From Bacillus massilioanorexius (lineage in GTDB: Bacteria > Bacillota > Bacilli > Bacillales > DSM-1321): DNA of 52,614 nt. How positions within the stretch are numbered: position 1 is the first letter of the stretch; each line of letters opens with the position of its first letter. The stretch lies in assembly GCF_902374955.1 (NCBI RefSeq), contig NZ_CABKRX010000101.1:1-52614 (forward strand), read 5' to 3'. Below are positions 35,507 to 45,088 of this stretch, piece by piece. The notes beneath the pieces were generated by a model, which saw nothing but the letters and a program-made list of their open reading frames with translations, was not told where the DNA came from and ran no database searches. The position numbers were made by a program, and so were the translations under genes.

Positions 35507-36490
35507 ATGAACCATTTAAAAGGAATTCACCATGTTACAGCTATTACAAGTAGTGCAGAAAAGAATTATCAATTTTTCACGTATGTCTTAGGGATGCGTT
35601 TAGTAAAGAAAACCGTAAATCAGGATGATATTCAAACCTATCATTTATTCTTTGCGGATGATAAAGGAAGTGCTGGTACAGATATGACATTCTTTGATTT
35701 TCCTAATATTCCAAAAGGGGTACATGGTACAAATGAAATTTCTAAAACATCTTTCCGTGTACCAACAGATGCAGCATTAGCGTATTGGGTGAATCGTTTT
35801 GACAGACTGAATGTGGAGCATACAGGGATTAAAGAGCAATTTGGTAAAAAGACTTTATCGTTCGTAGATTTTGATGACCAACAATATCAATTAATTTCTG
35901 ACGAAAACAATGAAGGAGTAGCTTCTGGAACACCTTGGCAAAAAGGACCAATTCCTTTAGAGTTTGCGATTACAGGTTTAGGACCCATTTTTGTACGTAT
36001 TGCCGACTTTAATTATTTCAAGCAAATGCTAGAGCAAGTCATGTTATTTAGAGAAATTGCCTCTGAAGGTTCTCTTCACTTATTTGAAGTAGGTGAAGGA
36101 GGAAATGGGGCACAAATTATTGTGGAACATAATGTTGTAATGCCGAATGCAAGACAAGGTTTTGGTACGGTTCACCATGCTGCTTTCCGAGTAGAAGACC
36201 GTGCAGTATTAGATGAATGGACAAATCGTTTTGAAAGTTTTGGATTCCATACCTCGGGTTATGTTAATCGTCATTTCTTTGAGTCACTATATGCGAGAGT
36301 GGCACCACAAATTCTATTCGAATTGGCAACAGATGGCCCAGGATTTATGGGAGATGAACCGTACGAAACTGTGGGTGAGAAGTTATCATTACCACCATTC
36401 CTTGAGCCAAAACGTGAACAAATTGAAAAGCTAGTCAGACCAATTGATACTGTGAGAAGTACGATTGAGTTTGAGAAAGAATATGAGTAA
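35507..36490 (+). CDS. Ring-cleaving dioxygenase of the MhqA/MhqO type (VOC fold)
   Basis: This 327-residue protein is made of paired vicinal-oxygen-chelate modules. The first begins with GIHHVTAIT (metal-ligand His) and the second has TVHHAAFRV near residue 222 and ILFELATDGPGF near 270, supplying the second His and the Glu. Bacillus homologues (MhqA, MhqE, MhqO) are repressed by MhqR and cleave hydroquinone-type compounds in quinone stress. Two MhqR-like boxes precede this gene, which supports that role. AGGAGG precedes ATG 35507. It is followed by a flavin reductase gene with a 69-bp gap. Confidence 0.9.
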   Translation: MNHLKGIHHVTAITSSAEKNYQFFTYVLGMRLVKKTVNQDDIQTYHLFFADDKGSAGTDMTFFDFPNIPKGVHGTNEISKTSFRVPTDAALAYWVNRFDRLNVEHTGIKEQFGKKTLSFVDFDDQQYQLISDENNEGVASGTPWQKGPIPLEFAITGLGPIFVRIADFNYFKQMLEQVMLFREIASEGSLHLFEVGEGGNGAQIIVEHNVVMPNARQGFGTVHHAAFRVEDRAVLDEWTNRFESFGFHTSGYVNRHFFESLYARVAPQILFELATDGPGFMGDEPYETVGEKLSLPPFLEPKREQIEKLVRPIDTVRSTIEFEKEYE

Positions 36491-36559
36491 TGAAACATTT
36501 ATAAAAAATGAATTGGGTAAATAAAATTAAGAACAGAGAACTACTAGGAGGATTTTAAA

Positions 36560-37096
36560 ATGTTGAAAATTGGTATTATTTTAGGAAGTACACGCGAAGG
36601 TCGAGTTAGCCCACAAGTAGGAGCATGGGTGAAAAGCTTAGCTGATGAACGAAATGATGCAGAATATGAAATCATCGACATTGCAGATTTCAAATTACCA
36701 TTCCTAGGTGATCCTATTGGTGATCCTTCAGGCATTGCTGCTTGGTCTGAAAAAATTAATGGATGTGACGGATTTGTCTTTATTGTTCAAGAATATAATC
36801 ATTCAATAACAGGTGCATTGAAAAATGCATTAGACCTATTACGTGAAGAATGGAATAATAAAGCAGCTGGTATTGTAAGCTATGGATCAGTTGGTGGAGC
36901 ACGCGCAGCTGAACACTTGCGTGGAATCTTAGGTGAATTATCCGTAGCCGATGTTCGTGTTCACCCAGCTTTATCATTATTCACTGATTTTGAAAATGGT
37001 ACTGTATTCAAACCAGCCGATGTGCAAGCTTCTTCAGTAAATCAAATGTTAGATCAAGTTATTCCTTGGGCTACGGCATTAAAAACAATTCGATAA
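36560..37096 (+). CDS. NADPH-dependent FMN reductase-family quinone/azo reductase
   Basis: This 178-residue flavoprotein of the NADPH-dependent FMN reductase family has an N-terminal flavin-phosphate loop GSTREGRVSPQVGAW. PEYNHS-type segment QEYNHSITGALKNALD near residue 77 and GSVGGARAAEHLR near 113 are also characteristic. It is likely cotranscribed with the ring-cleaving dioxygenase under MhqR. It would reduce quinones or azo compounds with a flavin cofactor. AGGAGG precedes ATG 36560, and a terminator follows. Confidence 0.88.
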   Translation: MLKIGIILGSTREGRVSPQVGAWVKSLADERNDAEYEIIDIADFKLPFLGDPIGDPSGIAAWSEKINGCDGFVFIVQEYNHSITGALKNALDLLREEWNNKAAGIVSYGSVGGARAAEHLRGILGELSVADVRVHPALSLFTDFENGTVFKPADVQASSVNQMLDQVIPWATALKTIR

Positions 37097-37143
37097 GTGA
37101 GAAGTGATTCATGTTATTGTAGCAGCTCAAGTGGCTATATCCT

Positions 37144-37183
37144 AAAAATGAGTAAAATGTTTGGCCATTTTGCTCATTTTTTC
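37144..37183 (+). terminator. Rho-independent terminator
   Basis: AAAAATGAGTAAAATG (37144-37159) pairs with CATTTTGCTCATTTTT (37166-37181) with one G-T wobble and a 6-nt loop, followed by T. Confidence 0.85.
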
Positions 37184-37346
37184 ATTGTTTGCTTCTTTTA
37201 TAGGAAAAAGTTAATTAGACTTTTTCCTAATATATGTTTTTTTATAAGATAAAGGGGAATAGGAATGAAAGGGCAAGAAAATGAATACTTTACATGTATT
37301 TCGATGTTTATCCGTTCTACATACTAGTTGTAAAGGGGAGAGTTCA

Positions 37347-38735
37347 ATGAAATATCGTATGGAAAAAGACACAATCGGAGAAATACAAGTACCAGCTGAT
37401 AAGCTTTGGGGAGCTCAAACACAGCGCAGTAGTCAAAATTTTAAAATTGGAACAGAAAAAATACCGACTGAAGTCATTCAAGCATTTGCGGTTTTGAAAA
37501 AAAGTGCAGCACTCGTTAATCAAAGCTTAGGAAAATTAGAGGCAGTTAAAGCTGAAGCTATTGTGAAAGTGGCTGATGAAATTCTAAATGGCCAACATAA
37601 AGAACAATTTCCTTTAGTTGTTTGGCAAACTGGAAGCGGAACACAGTCCAATATGAATATAAATGAAGTGATAGCACATCGAGCAAATGAAATATTAACA
37701 GCTAGTAAGGAAAATGTAAGGATTCATCCGAATGATGATGTGAATAAATCCCAAAGTTCCAATGATACTTTTCCGACAGCAATGCATATTGCGGGTGTTC
37801 TTGCAGTAGAGGATCAGCTCTTACCAGCATTGCAATCGTTGAAAAAAACATTAGTGGGCAAAGCAGAGGAATTCGAGAACATTATCAAAATTGGCAGAAC
37901 CCATTTGCAGGATGCAACCCCTTTAACCTTAGGGCAAGAAATTAGCGGTTGGGTTCGGATGCTGGAAAAATCCGAAAAGATGATAGAAGGAAGCCTTGAG
38001 TATATGAGAGAGCTAGCAATTGGTGGAACAGCCGTTGGTACTGGTATTAATGCACATCCAAAATACGGAGAAATGATGGCTGAGCAAATTAGTCAGTTAA
38101 CAAAGAAAACGTTTATTTCAGCTCCAAACAAATTTCACGCTTTAACAAGTCACGATGAAATTGTTCATGTTCATGGTGCACTAAAGGCTTTGGCGGCTGA
38201 TTTAATGAAAATTGCAAATGATGTTAGATGGTTAGCCAGTGGTCCTCGTTCAGGTATTGGAGAAATCACCATCCCTGCCAATGAACCAGGAAGTTCGATT
38301 ATGCCAGGAAAAGTCAATCCAACTCAGAGTGAAGCGTTAACGATGGTTGTTTGTCAGGTGATGGGGAATGATGTGACGATTAGTATGGCAGCAAGCCAAG
38401 GAAATTTTGAGTTGAACGTATTTAAACCAGTTATTATTTTTAATTTCCTTCAATCCGTTAGACTTCTTTCTGACGCCATGAATTCATTTAATAATCATTG
38501 TGCTGTTGGAATTGAGGCAAATACAGAGGTCATCCAACAAAATCTTGAGAAATCACTTATGCTAGTTACAGCCTTAAACCCATATATTGGCTATGAAAAG
38601 GCGGCATCCATTGCCAAGCTTGCTCATAAGGAAGGCTTAACGTTAAAAGAAGCAGCAGTAAAATTAAATCTATTAACTGCCGATCAATTTAATCAGATGG
38701 TTCGACCAGAAGAGATGATTCATCCTAAGGTATAA
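37347..38735 (+). CDS. fumC: Class II fumarate hydratase
   Basis: This 462-residue fumarase interconverts fumarate and malate in the TCA cycle. The signature is GSSIMPGKVNPTQ. The first active-site region is TGSGTQSNMN near residue 98, and SSNDTFPTAMH is also typical. ATG 37347 is chosen behind GGGGAG; a frame open from 37281 adds residues not found in the family. It is monocistronic with a terminator. Confidence 0.95.
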   Translation: MKYRMEKDTIGEIQVPADKLWGAQTQRSSQNFKIGTEKIPTEVIQAFAVLKKSAALVNQSLGKLEAVKAEAIVKVADEILNGQHKEQFPLVVWQTGSGTQSNMNINEVIAHRANEILTASKENVRIHPNDDVNKSQSSNDTFPTAMHIAGVLAVEDQLLPALQSLKKTLVGKAEEFENIIKIGRTHLQDATPLTLGQEISGWVRMLEKSEKMIEGSLEYMRELAIGGTAVGTGINAHPKYGEMMAEQISQLTKKTFISAPNKFHALTSHDEIVHVHGALKALAADLMKIANDVRWLASGPRSGIGEITIPANEPGSSIMPGKVNPTQSEALTMVVCQVMGNDVTISMAASQGNFELNVFKPVIIFNFLQSVRLLSDAMNSFNNHCAVGIEANTEVIQQNLEKSLMLVTALNPYIGYEKAASIAKLAHKEGLTLKEAAVKLNLLTADQFNQMVRPEEMIHPKV

Positions 38736-38752
38736 GAAGACTCATCATAAGT

Positions 38753-38789
38753 AAAAAAGCCAAGCAGAAGAAAAATAGCTTGGCTTTTT
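38753..38789. terminator. Bidirectional terminator
   Basis: AAAAAGCCAAGC (38754-38765) pairs perfectly with GCTTGGCTTTTT (38778-38789) around a 12-nt loop. It lies between fumC and the convergent MFS pseudogene. Confidence 0.85.
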
Positions 38790-38822
38790 ATATTGTAGAA
38801 AAGAGAAGAAAGAAATTAGTTT

Positions 38823-40051
38823 TCAACAACTGCTATTAAACTTTGGTTTTGTTTTAATAGCAAGTAGAAATAGTGCTAATTCTACAAACGCTAATATGAT
38901 TAAAATGTATAGTAGTAATGTATAAGAATGATTGATGTTGTAAATGGCCCCTGATACTACAGGTGTAATAGCTGCCCCTAAATAGATAAATAAAGAGATA
39001 ACCCCGAATTTTGCTCCAAATTCTTTTTCACCAAAAAGAGCAGCAGTCAAAAACGAAGGAGTGACAGTAATAGCTGTTGCTCCCAAACCAGATAGCAAGG
39101 TATAAATTAGACCCGGTATGACTTGGTTACCTTGCATTAAAAAGATAAAGCTTAGGAAACTTCCTGAACAAACGACTAGTAAAGTAATAATAGTTCCTAG
39201 CATATCATAAAGTCGTCCAATCACTAGTTTTCCGGCAACTACCATTGCCATCCAATGAATAGTAGTAAAGCAGCATTTTTGGCTGTAGCACCAATATCTA
39301 TCAAATAAGGAGCAAGGTTTATAATCATTCCATTCACGACGATACTAGCTACAACGATCGCAAGGCAAAGAGACCAAAACGAAACAGATTTTAAAGCCTC
39401 TTTCTGTGTAACACCTATTGGTTCTGAATTTGTGGATTGAATTTCGCCTAGTGGTAAAAGAGCTTTATCCGCTGGTTTGAATTTAATTACGAATAAGGCA
39501 AATGGTAGTATGACTATTAAAATAATGATTCCCGTTATAAGATAAGCATTTCTCCATCCGTAATCCGTTATTAACCAATTTAGTAATGGGCTAAGAACGA
39601 CACCACCAAGTCCGCTACCAGATAAGGCAATACCTAAGCATAAACCACGTTTTTCATTAAACCAATTTGTAATAAGTACGGATGTAGGTATCATTGCAGC
39701 TCCAGCTATGGAAATGCCCATTGGAATGGCAAATAAGTAAAAGTGAATAAGAGCTGTTGAGAAAGAAAATCCAATATAGGAGATCGCTCCAATAATTGTA
39801 AAGATAGACAAATATAATTTTATATTTAGTTTTTTTATAAGTTTTCCAGCTATTGGGCTCATGATCATCGAAACGAATGCCATTATTGTATAATATGTCA
39901 TGAATTCAGATCTACCAAAGCTTAAATCTTCAGTAACTGGTAAGGTAAATAATGAAACTAAGTTTACAATTGGAGCAAATAAAAATGTCATGATGATTAC
40001 GCATGCGAGTACAATCCACCAACCGTAAAATATCCCTTTTTGCTTGGTCAT
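38823..40051 (-). pseudogene. MFS transporter split by one frameshift
   Basis: This is a 12-helix MFS carrier of the OFA/monocarboxylate type (GIFYGWWIVLACVIIM at the front, NWFNEKRGLCLGIALSGSG in the middle). The first 270 residues end in LLLFIGWQW-stop at 39239. The remaining 142 residues (MAMVVAGKLVIGRLYD onward) lie in another frame. Inserting one base near 39250 gives a continuous LLLFIGMAMVVAGK, so the lesion is a single-base deletion or a sequencing error. The start is probably ATG 40051. It follows the flavodoxin gene by about 50 bp in the same direction. Confidence 0.82.
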
Positions 40052-40099
40052 GTTGTTTTCCCAAAAACTTTGTGTCAATTGCTGTGTGATATATTATTT

Positions 40100-40579
40100 C
40101 TAAGCTTGTACAGCTTCAGCAAACGTTTCAATATTTTCTTCAAGAATTTTTGGTTGTTTAGAAGGATCGTCCCCAATGGATTTCAAGGCTATTTTGGCAA
40201 TCATTCGATCTAAGCCTTTTTGCTTTTGTAAATCGATTTCTCCTCCAAAAGTATCCACAAGTAATGTATGATTAATGATTTCGGTTGGAAAATTTCGCTG
40301 AATGACTTCCTCTGTCTGATCAACAATTCCATTACAAATATAAAAGGCACATCTTTTCTCTAGTAAAATATCTTGGTTGTCTAAAATAAATTGTTTAGTT
40401 TTTTTATGTAGTTGACCCATACGAATACTTCCACCTATAATGACCGTTTCGTAATCTGAAAGATCTGGTTGCTCATTTGTTAAGTTACATAATGTAGCAT
40501 TTTCAAAATAAGTTGATAGGGTGTGGGCACATTTTTCAGTTGTGCCCGTTTTACTTGCAAAGGCAATAAGTGTTTTCAT
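40100..40579 (-). CDS. Flavodoxin-domain protein (HemG-like)
   Basis: This 159-residue single-domain flavoprotein has the FMN phosphate loop ASKTGTTEKCA near residue 8 and a second flavin-contact segment VIIGGSIRMGQLHKK near 47. It belongs to the flavodoxin_5 group, which includes HemG-type protoporphyrinogen oxidase and many uncharacterised redox proteins, so the activity is open. GAGGAG precedes ATG 40579. It sits between two broken genes on the same strand and is the only intact member of that group. Confidence 0.8.
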   Translation of the reverse strand: MKTLIAFASKTGTTEKCAHTLSTYFENATLCNLTNEQPDLSDYETVIIGGSIRMGQLHKKTKQFILDNQDILLEKRCAFYICNGIVDQTEEVIQRNFPTEIINHTLLVDTFGGEIDLQKQKGLDRMIAKIALKSIGDDPSKQPKILEENIETFAEAVQA

Positions 40580-40664
40580 GCTGAAGTCTCCTCTGTTAAA
40601 GATCTTGACTAGCTGCTCTTTTTTCTAAAATATGATCTATGTATTACAAATGTTTGTTAACTGC

Positions 40665-41366
40665 TTATTTTGGAAGCTTTCCATCTAAAGATAAATAATA
40701 ATGTTGAATAGGCTTTAATTGTTCATCAAGCTCGTAGACAAGTGGTATACCTGTCGGAATATTTAAGTTTGCGATTCCGTCACTTGATATATTATCTAAG
40801 TATTGAACTAAAGCCCTTAAAGTATTTCCATGAGCAGAAATAATAACTTCTTTATCAGCTAATAGCTGAGGAACAATTGTTTTATTCCATTCCTGTAAAA
40901 CTCTTTTTTCTGTATCTGCTAGATTTTCAGTTAGAGGAATTTCTTCCACTGTTAGGCGTTGATACTTGTATTCATTGCCAGGATATCTTGTGTCTTCTTT
41001 CGTTAATGCCGGTGGACGAATATCAACGGATCTTCGCACTGATGAACTTGTGCTTCACCATATTTATCAATTGTTTCTTGTTTATTTAACCCTTCCGTAA
41101 TGTCTCTCGTTCAGCTTCCATGATTTTACTATAGGTATCGACATCAAATCCATTTCGTGCAAAATAAGCCATTGTGTATGAATCGCTCTTTTGAGCATAG
41201 ATGTATGTGCATAATTAAAGGTAAAGCCATTTTCTTTTAAAATTCGACCTGCTTTTCTGGCTTCTTCGAGTCCTTGAATCGACAGGTCAACATCAGTCCA
41301 ACCTGTAAATCGATTTTCAACATTATAAATGTTTTGACCATGTCTAATGAGTACAAGTTTTTTCAA
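40665..41366 (-). pseudogene. gpmA: Phosphoglycerate mutase (GpmA type), broken
   Basis: This was a 2,3-bisphosphoglycerate-dependent phosphoglycerate mutase. The front reads KLVLIRHGQNIYNVENRFTG and the rear has VIISAHGNTLRALVQYLD and NIPTGIPLVYEL. The front frame ends after ERHYGRVK because several bases are missing where the family has HYGALEGLN (near 41090). EGLNKQETIDKYGEAQVHQ then follows in another frame, and a second single-base loss near 41040 shifts to RRSVDIRPP. The start is probably TTG 41366 behind GGAG. Two lesions, one of several bases, make this real decay. Bacillus normally also has a cofactor-independent mutase, so loss should be tolerated. Confidence 0.88.
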
Positions 41367-41531
41367 TAATCCCAGCTCCATCATGAAAATCTCTTAATAG
41401 TTCTTTTTGCTCATACCCTATTCTTCTTGTAGATATGCACCTATGGAGAGGTTCACATTTTCTTTTACGCACTTTGTAAAAGTCGAATAATTTTGAATTT
41501 AACGATTTCTAGTAGTACTATGAAATAGATA

Positions 41532-41560
41532 TTTACATAATTTTCGCACGTTTTTATATG
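41532..41560 (+). promoter_or_regulatory. Likely sigma-A promoter of the MetE-like gene
   Basis: TTTACA (41532-41537), a 17-bp spacer and TATATG (41555-41560). The transcript would have a leader of only about 25 bases, so there is no room for a riboswitch. Confidence 0.45.
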
Positions 41561-41589
41561 TTTCATATATAAAGAAGGAGAGGTTAGAC

Positions 41590-42693
41590 ATGAAGAATGT
41601 GACAAATTTAGGACCGTTTAAGGCAGATCATGTAGGAAGTTTCCTTAGACCAGCACGTTTAAAGCAGGCTCGTTTACAAAAACAGAGCGGTGAGTTTTCA
41701 GCGGAACAATTAAGAATAATTGAAGATGAAGAAATAACTCGAATTGTTGAGAAGCAGAAAGAATTAGGGTTACAAGCGGTAACTGATGGAGAACTAAGAA
41801 GAACTTGGTGGCACTTTGACTTTTTAGGTGGGCTTGTTGGAGTTGAATTCTATAAAAAAGATAGTGGGCTCCAGTTTAAAGGGATTGAAACTAGAGCTGA
41901 TGGGATTCGAGTAATTGGGAAAATTGATTTTGGTCATCATCCTTTTTTAGAAGATTATGCATTTCTTCATTCAATTGCTGGAGACCATATAGCGAAATTT
42001 ACGATACCTAGCCCCAATATGCTACTTGCTAGAGCTACAGTAGATGAACAAATTTATTCAACTGAGGAAGAGTTAATCGATGATTTAATCATTACATACC
42101 AAAAAGCAATTCAAGCCTTTTATCAAGCGGGATGTCGTTATTTACAATTAGATGACACTTCTTGGGCATCTTTATTCTCTGAAGAAGGTAGAGAAAAACT
42201 TCGAGTAAAAGGGCAAGACCCGAATAAATTAGCGTATATTTATGCGAGAGTTATTAATGAATCCCTCGCTCATAAGCCAGAGGATATGACGATAACTATG
42301 CATATTTGTAGAGGCAATTTTAAATCTACATATATGTCAAGTGGTGGCTATGAATTTGCAGCAGAAATTATTTTTGGGGGCTTAGATGTAGACGGATTAT
42401 TTCTCGAATTTGACGATGAAAGATCAGGAGGCTTTGAGCCATTACGTTATGTAAACAGGAAAGATTTGAAGATTGTATTAGGGTTAATTACCTCAAAATT
42501 TGGTGAATTAGAGGATCCTGAAAAGATAAAAAAGAGAATAAAAGAGGCCACTCGATATATTCCATTAGAACAATTATGTCTTAGTCCGCAATGTGGATTT
42601 TCTTCTACTGAAGAAGGAAATTTGATTACAGAAGAAGAACAATGGGACAAGATTAGACATGTTATTAGCATTGCAGAGAATGTATGGAAATAA
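41590..42693 (+). CDS. MetE C-terminal-like methyltransferase (YxjG/YxjH family)
   Basis: This 367-residue protein corresponds to the catalytic half of cobalamin-independent methionine synthase. It starts with KADHVGSFLRPARL, and the zinc site is visible as His-X-Cys in TMHICRGNF near residue 237 and the last Cys in LSPQCGFSS near 332. Bacillus YxjG/YxjH are of this kind and are normally under S-box control; they are thought to act in methionine synthesis or salvage with an unsettled methyl donor. Here the gene has no S-box of its own; the SAM riboswitch lies downstream, before metN. GGAGAGG precedes ATG 41590, and a terminator follows. Confidence 0.85.
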   Translation: MKNVTNLGPFKADHVGSFLRPARLKQARLQKQSGEFSAEQLRIIEDEEITRIVEKQKELGLQAVTDGELRRTWWHFDFLGGLVGVEFYKKDSGLQFKGIETRADGIRVIGKIDFGHHPFLEDYAFLHSIAGDHIAKFTIPSPNMLLARATVDEQIYSTEEELIDDLIITYQKAIQAFYQAGCRYLQLDDTSWASLFSEEGREKLRVKGQDPNKLAYIYARVINESLAHKPEDMTITMHICRGNFKSTYMSSGGYEFAAEIIFGGLDVDGLFLEFDDERSGGFEPLRYVNRKDLKIVLGLITSKFGELEDPEKIKKRIKEATRYIPLEQLCLSPQCGFSSTEEGNLITEEEQWDKIRHVISIAENVWK

Positions 42694-42712
42694 TCTCTAG
42701 TAATAGAAAGAC

Positions 42713-42759
42713 GAGCTTGTTGAGAAGAGAAAGATACTCTTTTCAATAAGCTCTTTTTT
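42713..42759 (+). terminator. Rho-independent terminator
   Basis: GAGCTTGTTGAGAAGAG (42713-42729) pairs with CTCTTTTCAATAAGCTC (42737-42753) with two G-T wobbles, followed by TTTTTT. Confidence 0.85.
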
Positions 42760-42961
42760 AAAGGACTGTTATATGTGGCTTTTCATTCTTAACAAGAAAT
42801 GAATAGTGGGAAAGTGAATGAATCGATTGATGAATAACAATGAAATGTAACAAATTCTTATGAAGAAAGAGGATAATATTTTTAAAAACACTTTATCCTA
42901 TAAAAATACTATAAAAGATAAAAAATATTTTTTTCGACATTTTTCGCCTGTTTTTCTATAA

Positions 42962-42974
42962 TGAAAGCGTTTCA
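42962..42974 (+). promoter_or_regulatory. cre-like palindrome
   Basis: TGAAAGCGTTTCA resembles a CcpA/LacI-family operator but is one base shorter than the usual 14-bp cre. It lies about 27 bp upstream of the metNPQ -35. Role uncertain. Confidence 0.3.
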
Positions 42975-43000
42975 ATAGAAAATTTTAAAAATTTATTATA

Positions 43001-43029
43001 TTGACAAATTTCGATTTAATTAGTACTAT
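43001..43029 (+). promoter_or_regulatory. Sigma-A promoter of metNPQ
   Basis: TTGACA (43001-43006), a 17-bp spacer and TACTAT (43024-43029). Transcription would start near 43036, some 20 bp before the SAM riboswitch. Confidence 0.75.
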
Positions 43030-43053
43030 CGAAATTACAAAAAATCAATAAGA

Positions 43054-43157
43054 AACTTATCCAGAGTGACCGAGGGACATGGCCCTATGACGTCCGGCAA
43101 CCCCCAAAAGGGAAGGTGCCAATTCCTGCAGAATGATTTTCATTCTGAAAGATAAGT
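43054..43157 (+). promoter_or_regulatory. SAM-I (S-box) riboswitch
   Basis: The region has the conserved S-box parts in order: P1 strand CTTATC, AGAGTGACCGAGGGA, GGCCCTATGA, CCGGCAACC, GGTGCCAATTCC and the closing GATAAG. It binds S-adenosylmethionine and turns off the methionine transporter genes when SAM is plentiful, by freeing the terminator at 43178-43207. Confidence 0.95.
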
Positions 43158-43177
43158 CGAAATTAGTCGGATTTCGG

Positions 43178-43207
43178 TGCCTCTTTCAGATGAAAGAGGC
43201 ATTTTTT
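43178..43207 (+). terminator. Riboswitch-controlled terminator
   Basis: TGCCTCTTTC (43178-43187) pairs with GAAAGAGGCA (43192-43201) with a 4-nt loop, followed by TTTTTT. It is the expression platform of the SAM riboswitch. The 185 bases from here to metN hold only the gene's ribosome site. Confidence 0.9.
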
Positions 43208-43392
43208 GTATGGTTGGCATAGTGAACTGTTTAGAATTTATTTGGTTTTATTAGATGGATGATGATATCTGTAGATTGAATCATTTCATGCGTGAATTTT
43301 TCTTTAATTTGCTAACAGAATGAAGCTTTACTTGATTGAAAACTAACAAAACCAGAGATGGTTTTCTTATACGAAAGGAAAGAGGGTTAAGT

Positions 43393-44406
43393 ATGATAAA
43401 AATACAAAATCTTTCGAAAAATTATCAAACGAAAAGTGGCATAGTAAAAGGTGTTGATAACGTCTCTCTAACAATTGAGAAGGGAGAGATTTTCGGTATT
43501 GTAGGATATTCAGGAGCAGGGAAAAGCTCTTTGCTACGATGCATTAACTTATTAGAAAGACCAACCTCAGGAAGTGTAACTATTGATGGAGTCAATCTTA
43601 CATCTTTACGCAGTGGAGAGTTACGCTTAGCAAGATTAAAAATCGGAATGATTTTTCAGCATTTTTATTTAATTAGTCAAAAAACGGTATATGAAAATGT
43701 AGCTTTTTCCTTAAAAGCAGCGAAAGCACCTCAAAGCTCGATAAAGGGACGTGTAGAGGAGCTCTTAGAAATGGTTGGTCTGGCTGATAAGCGTGATGTA
43801 TATCCTTCGCAGCTTAGCGGAGGACAAAAACAACGTGTTGCCATTGCTAGAGCTCTTGCGAATAATCCAACAGTTCTTTTATGTGATGAAGCAACCTCAG
43901 CCCTCGATCCAACTACAACAAAGTCAATCTTAAATTTATTGAAGAGAATCAATAAAGAGTTGGATATTACTATTGTATTAATTACTCATGAAATGAACGT
44001 GGTCAAAGAAATATGTAATCGAATGGCTATCATGCAGAATGGAAAAGTAATAGAGGATGGTGATGTATATGACATTTTCGCTAGTCCAAAAGAGGATTTA
44101 ACAAAAGAGTTCATTTCAAGTGTTGTATCATTTGATATTCCAAATATCATTTTGGAGAAATGTCAGGATCCGATTGTAAAAGTAACATTTAGAGGGGAAG
44201 TTGCTGGAGAAGGGGTTATTTCAGACATGCTTCAGCAATTCAATGTGAAGGGGAATTTCCTACATGGATCGATTGAATATATACAAGACTTGCCACTAGG
44301 AATTTTCTTAATGGAGCTAAAAGGAACGAAAGAAGAAATTCAAAAGGCCATTACTTATATTGAAGAACGATATGCACAGGTGGAGGTGTTACACAATGGG
44401 CTTTGA
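43393..44406 (+). CDS. metN: Methionine ABC transporter ATPase
   Basis: This 337-residue ATPase has Walker A GYSGAGKSS, signature LSGGQKQRVAIARAL, Walker B LLCDEATSALDP and switch His THEMNVV. The C-terminal 95 residues form the NIL domain that senses methionine inside the cell. ATG 43393 follows AGAGGG; a longer frame from 43336 has no ribosome site. Its end overlaps metP by 11 nt. The operon is under a SAM riboswitch. Confidence 0.93.
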   Translation: MIKIQNLSKNYQTKSGIVKGVDNVSLTIEKGEIFGIVGYSGAGKSSLLRCINLLERPTSGSVTIDGVNLTSLRSGELRLARLKIGMIFQHFYLISQKTVYENVAFSLKAAKAPQSSIKGRVEELLEMVGLADKRDVYPSQLSGGQKQRVAIARALANNPTVLLCDEATSALDPTTTKSILNLLKRINKELDITIVLITHEMNVVKEICNRMAIMQNGKVIEDGDVYDIFASPKEDLTKEFISSVVSFDIPNIILEKCQDPIVKVTFRGEVAGEGVISDMLQQFNVKGNFLHGSIEYIQDLPLGIFLMELKGTKEEIQKAITYIEERYAQVEVLHNGL

Positions 44407-45067
44407 TTTAAATCATTTGATCGAATTAATTCCAGATATTAATACGGCTTTTTTTCAAACCGTTTATATGGTTTCGATTTCATTAATTGTTTCCGTTGTT
44501 ATCGGATTACCAGTAGGTATTCTTTTATATGTTACCGATAAAGGCTTATTTATGGAAAATCGTGCAGTTCAAAGTATTTTAGGATTTATCGTGAATCTGG
44601 TTCGATCCATTCCATTTATTATATTAATTGTGGCTCTTATTCCGTTAACTAATGCAATTGTTAAAACAACCATTGGACCAGTAGCGGCTAGTGTATCACT
44701 ATCAGTTGCAGCTATACCTTTTTTTGCAAGAATTGTAGAAACAGCTTTACGAGAGATTGATAGAGGAATTATTGAAGCAGCTACTGCGGTAGGAGCTACT
44801 CCGTGGATGATCATAAAAGATGTTCTTCTTTTAGAAGCTAGATCAGGGATTATTTCTGGTATTACATTAACATTAATTAGTTTAATTGGTTTCTCGGCTA
44901 TGGCTGGAACCGTTGGTGGTGGCGGTATAGGGGATTTAGCAATCCGCTATGGATATTATCGTTACGATAACACTATTATGATTGTCACAGTGTTAATTTT
45001 AATTATTTTAGTTCAGGTAATCCAATTTGCTGGTGATTTTATCGCCAAAGTTGTAGATAAAAGATAA
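44396..45067 (+). CDS. metP: Methionine ABC transporter permease
   Basis: This 223-residue permease has five hydrophobic helices and the EAA-type loop IEAATAVGATPWMIIKDVLL that contacts MetN. The segment GFSAMAGTVGGGGIGDLAI is typical of MetI/MetP. ATG 44396 is used, with GGAGGTG upstream inside metN, so the two are translationally coupled. It is 21 bp before metQ. Confidence 0.93.
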   Translation: MGFDLNHLIELIPDINTAFFQTVYMVSISLIVSVVIGLPVGILLYVTDKGLFMENRAVQSILGFIVNLVRSIPFIILIVALIPLTNAIVKTTIGPVAASVSLSVAAIPFFARIVETALREIDRGIIEAATAVGATPWMIIKDVLLLEARSGIISGITLTLISLIGFSAMAGTVGGGGIGDLAIRYGYYRYDNTIMIVTVLILIILVQVIQFAGDFIAKVVDKR

Positions 45068-45088
45068 ATAGAAAGTAGGAGAAGAATA

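Noticed and set aside
40665..41384. Two short phosphoglycerate mutase genes
   Set aside because: They are front and back of a single gpmA with frame lesions, each lacking essential parts.
41385..41589. S-box before the MetE-like gene
   Set aside because: None of the conserved S-box segments are present and the likely promoter leaves no room.
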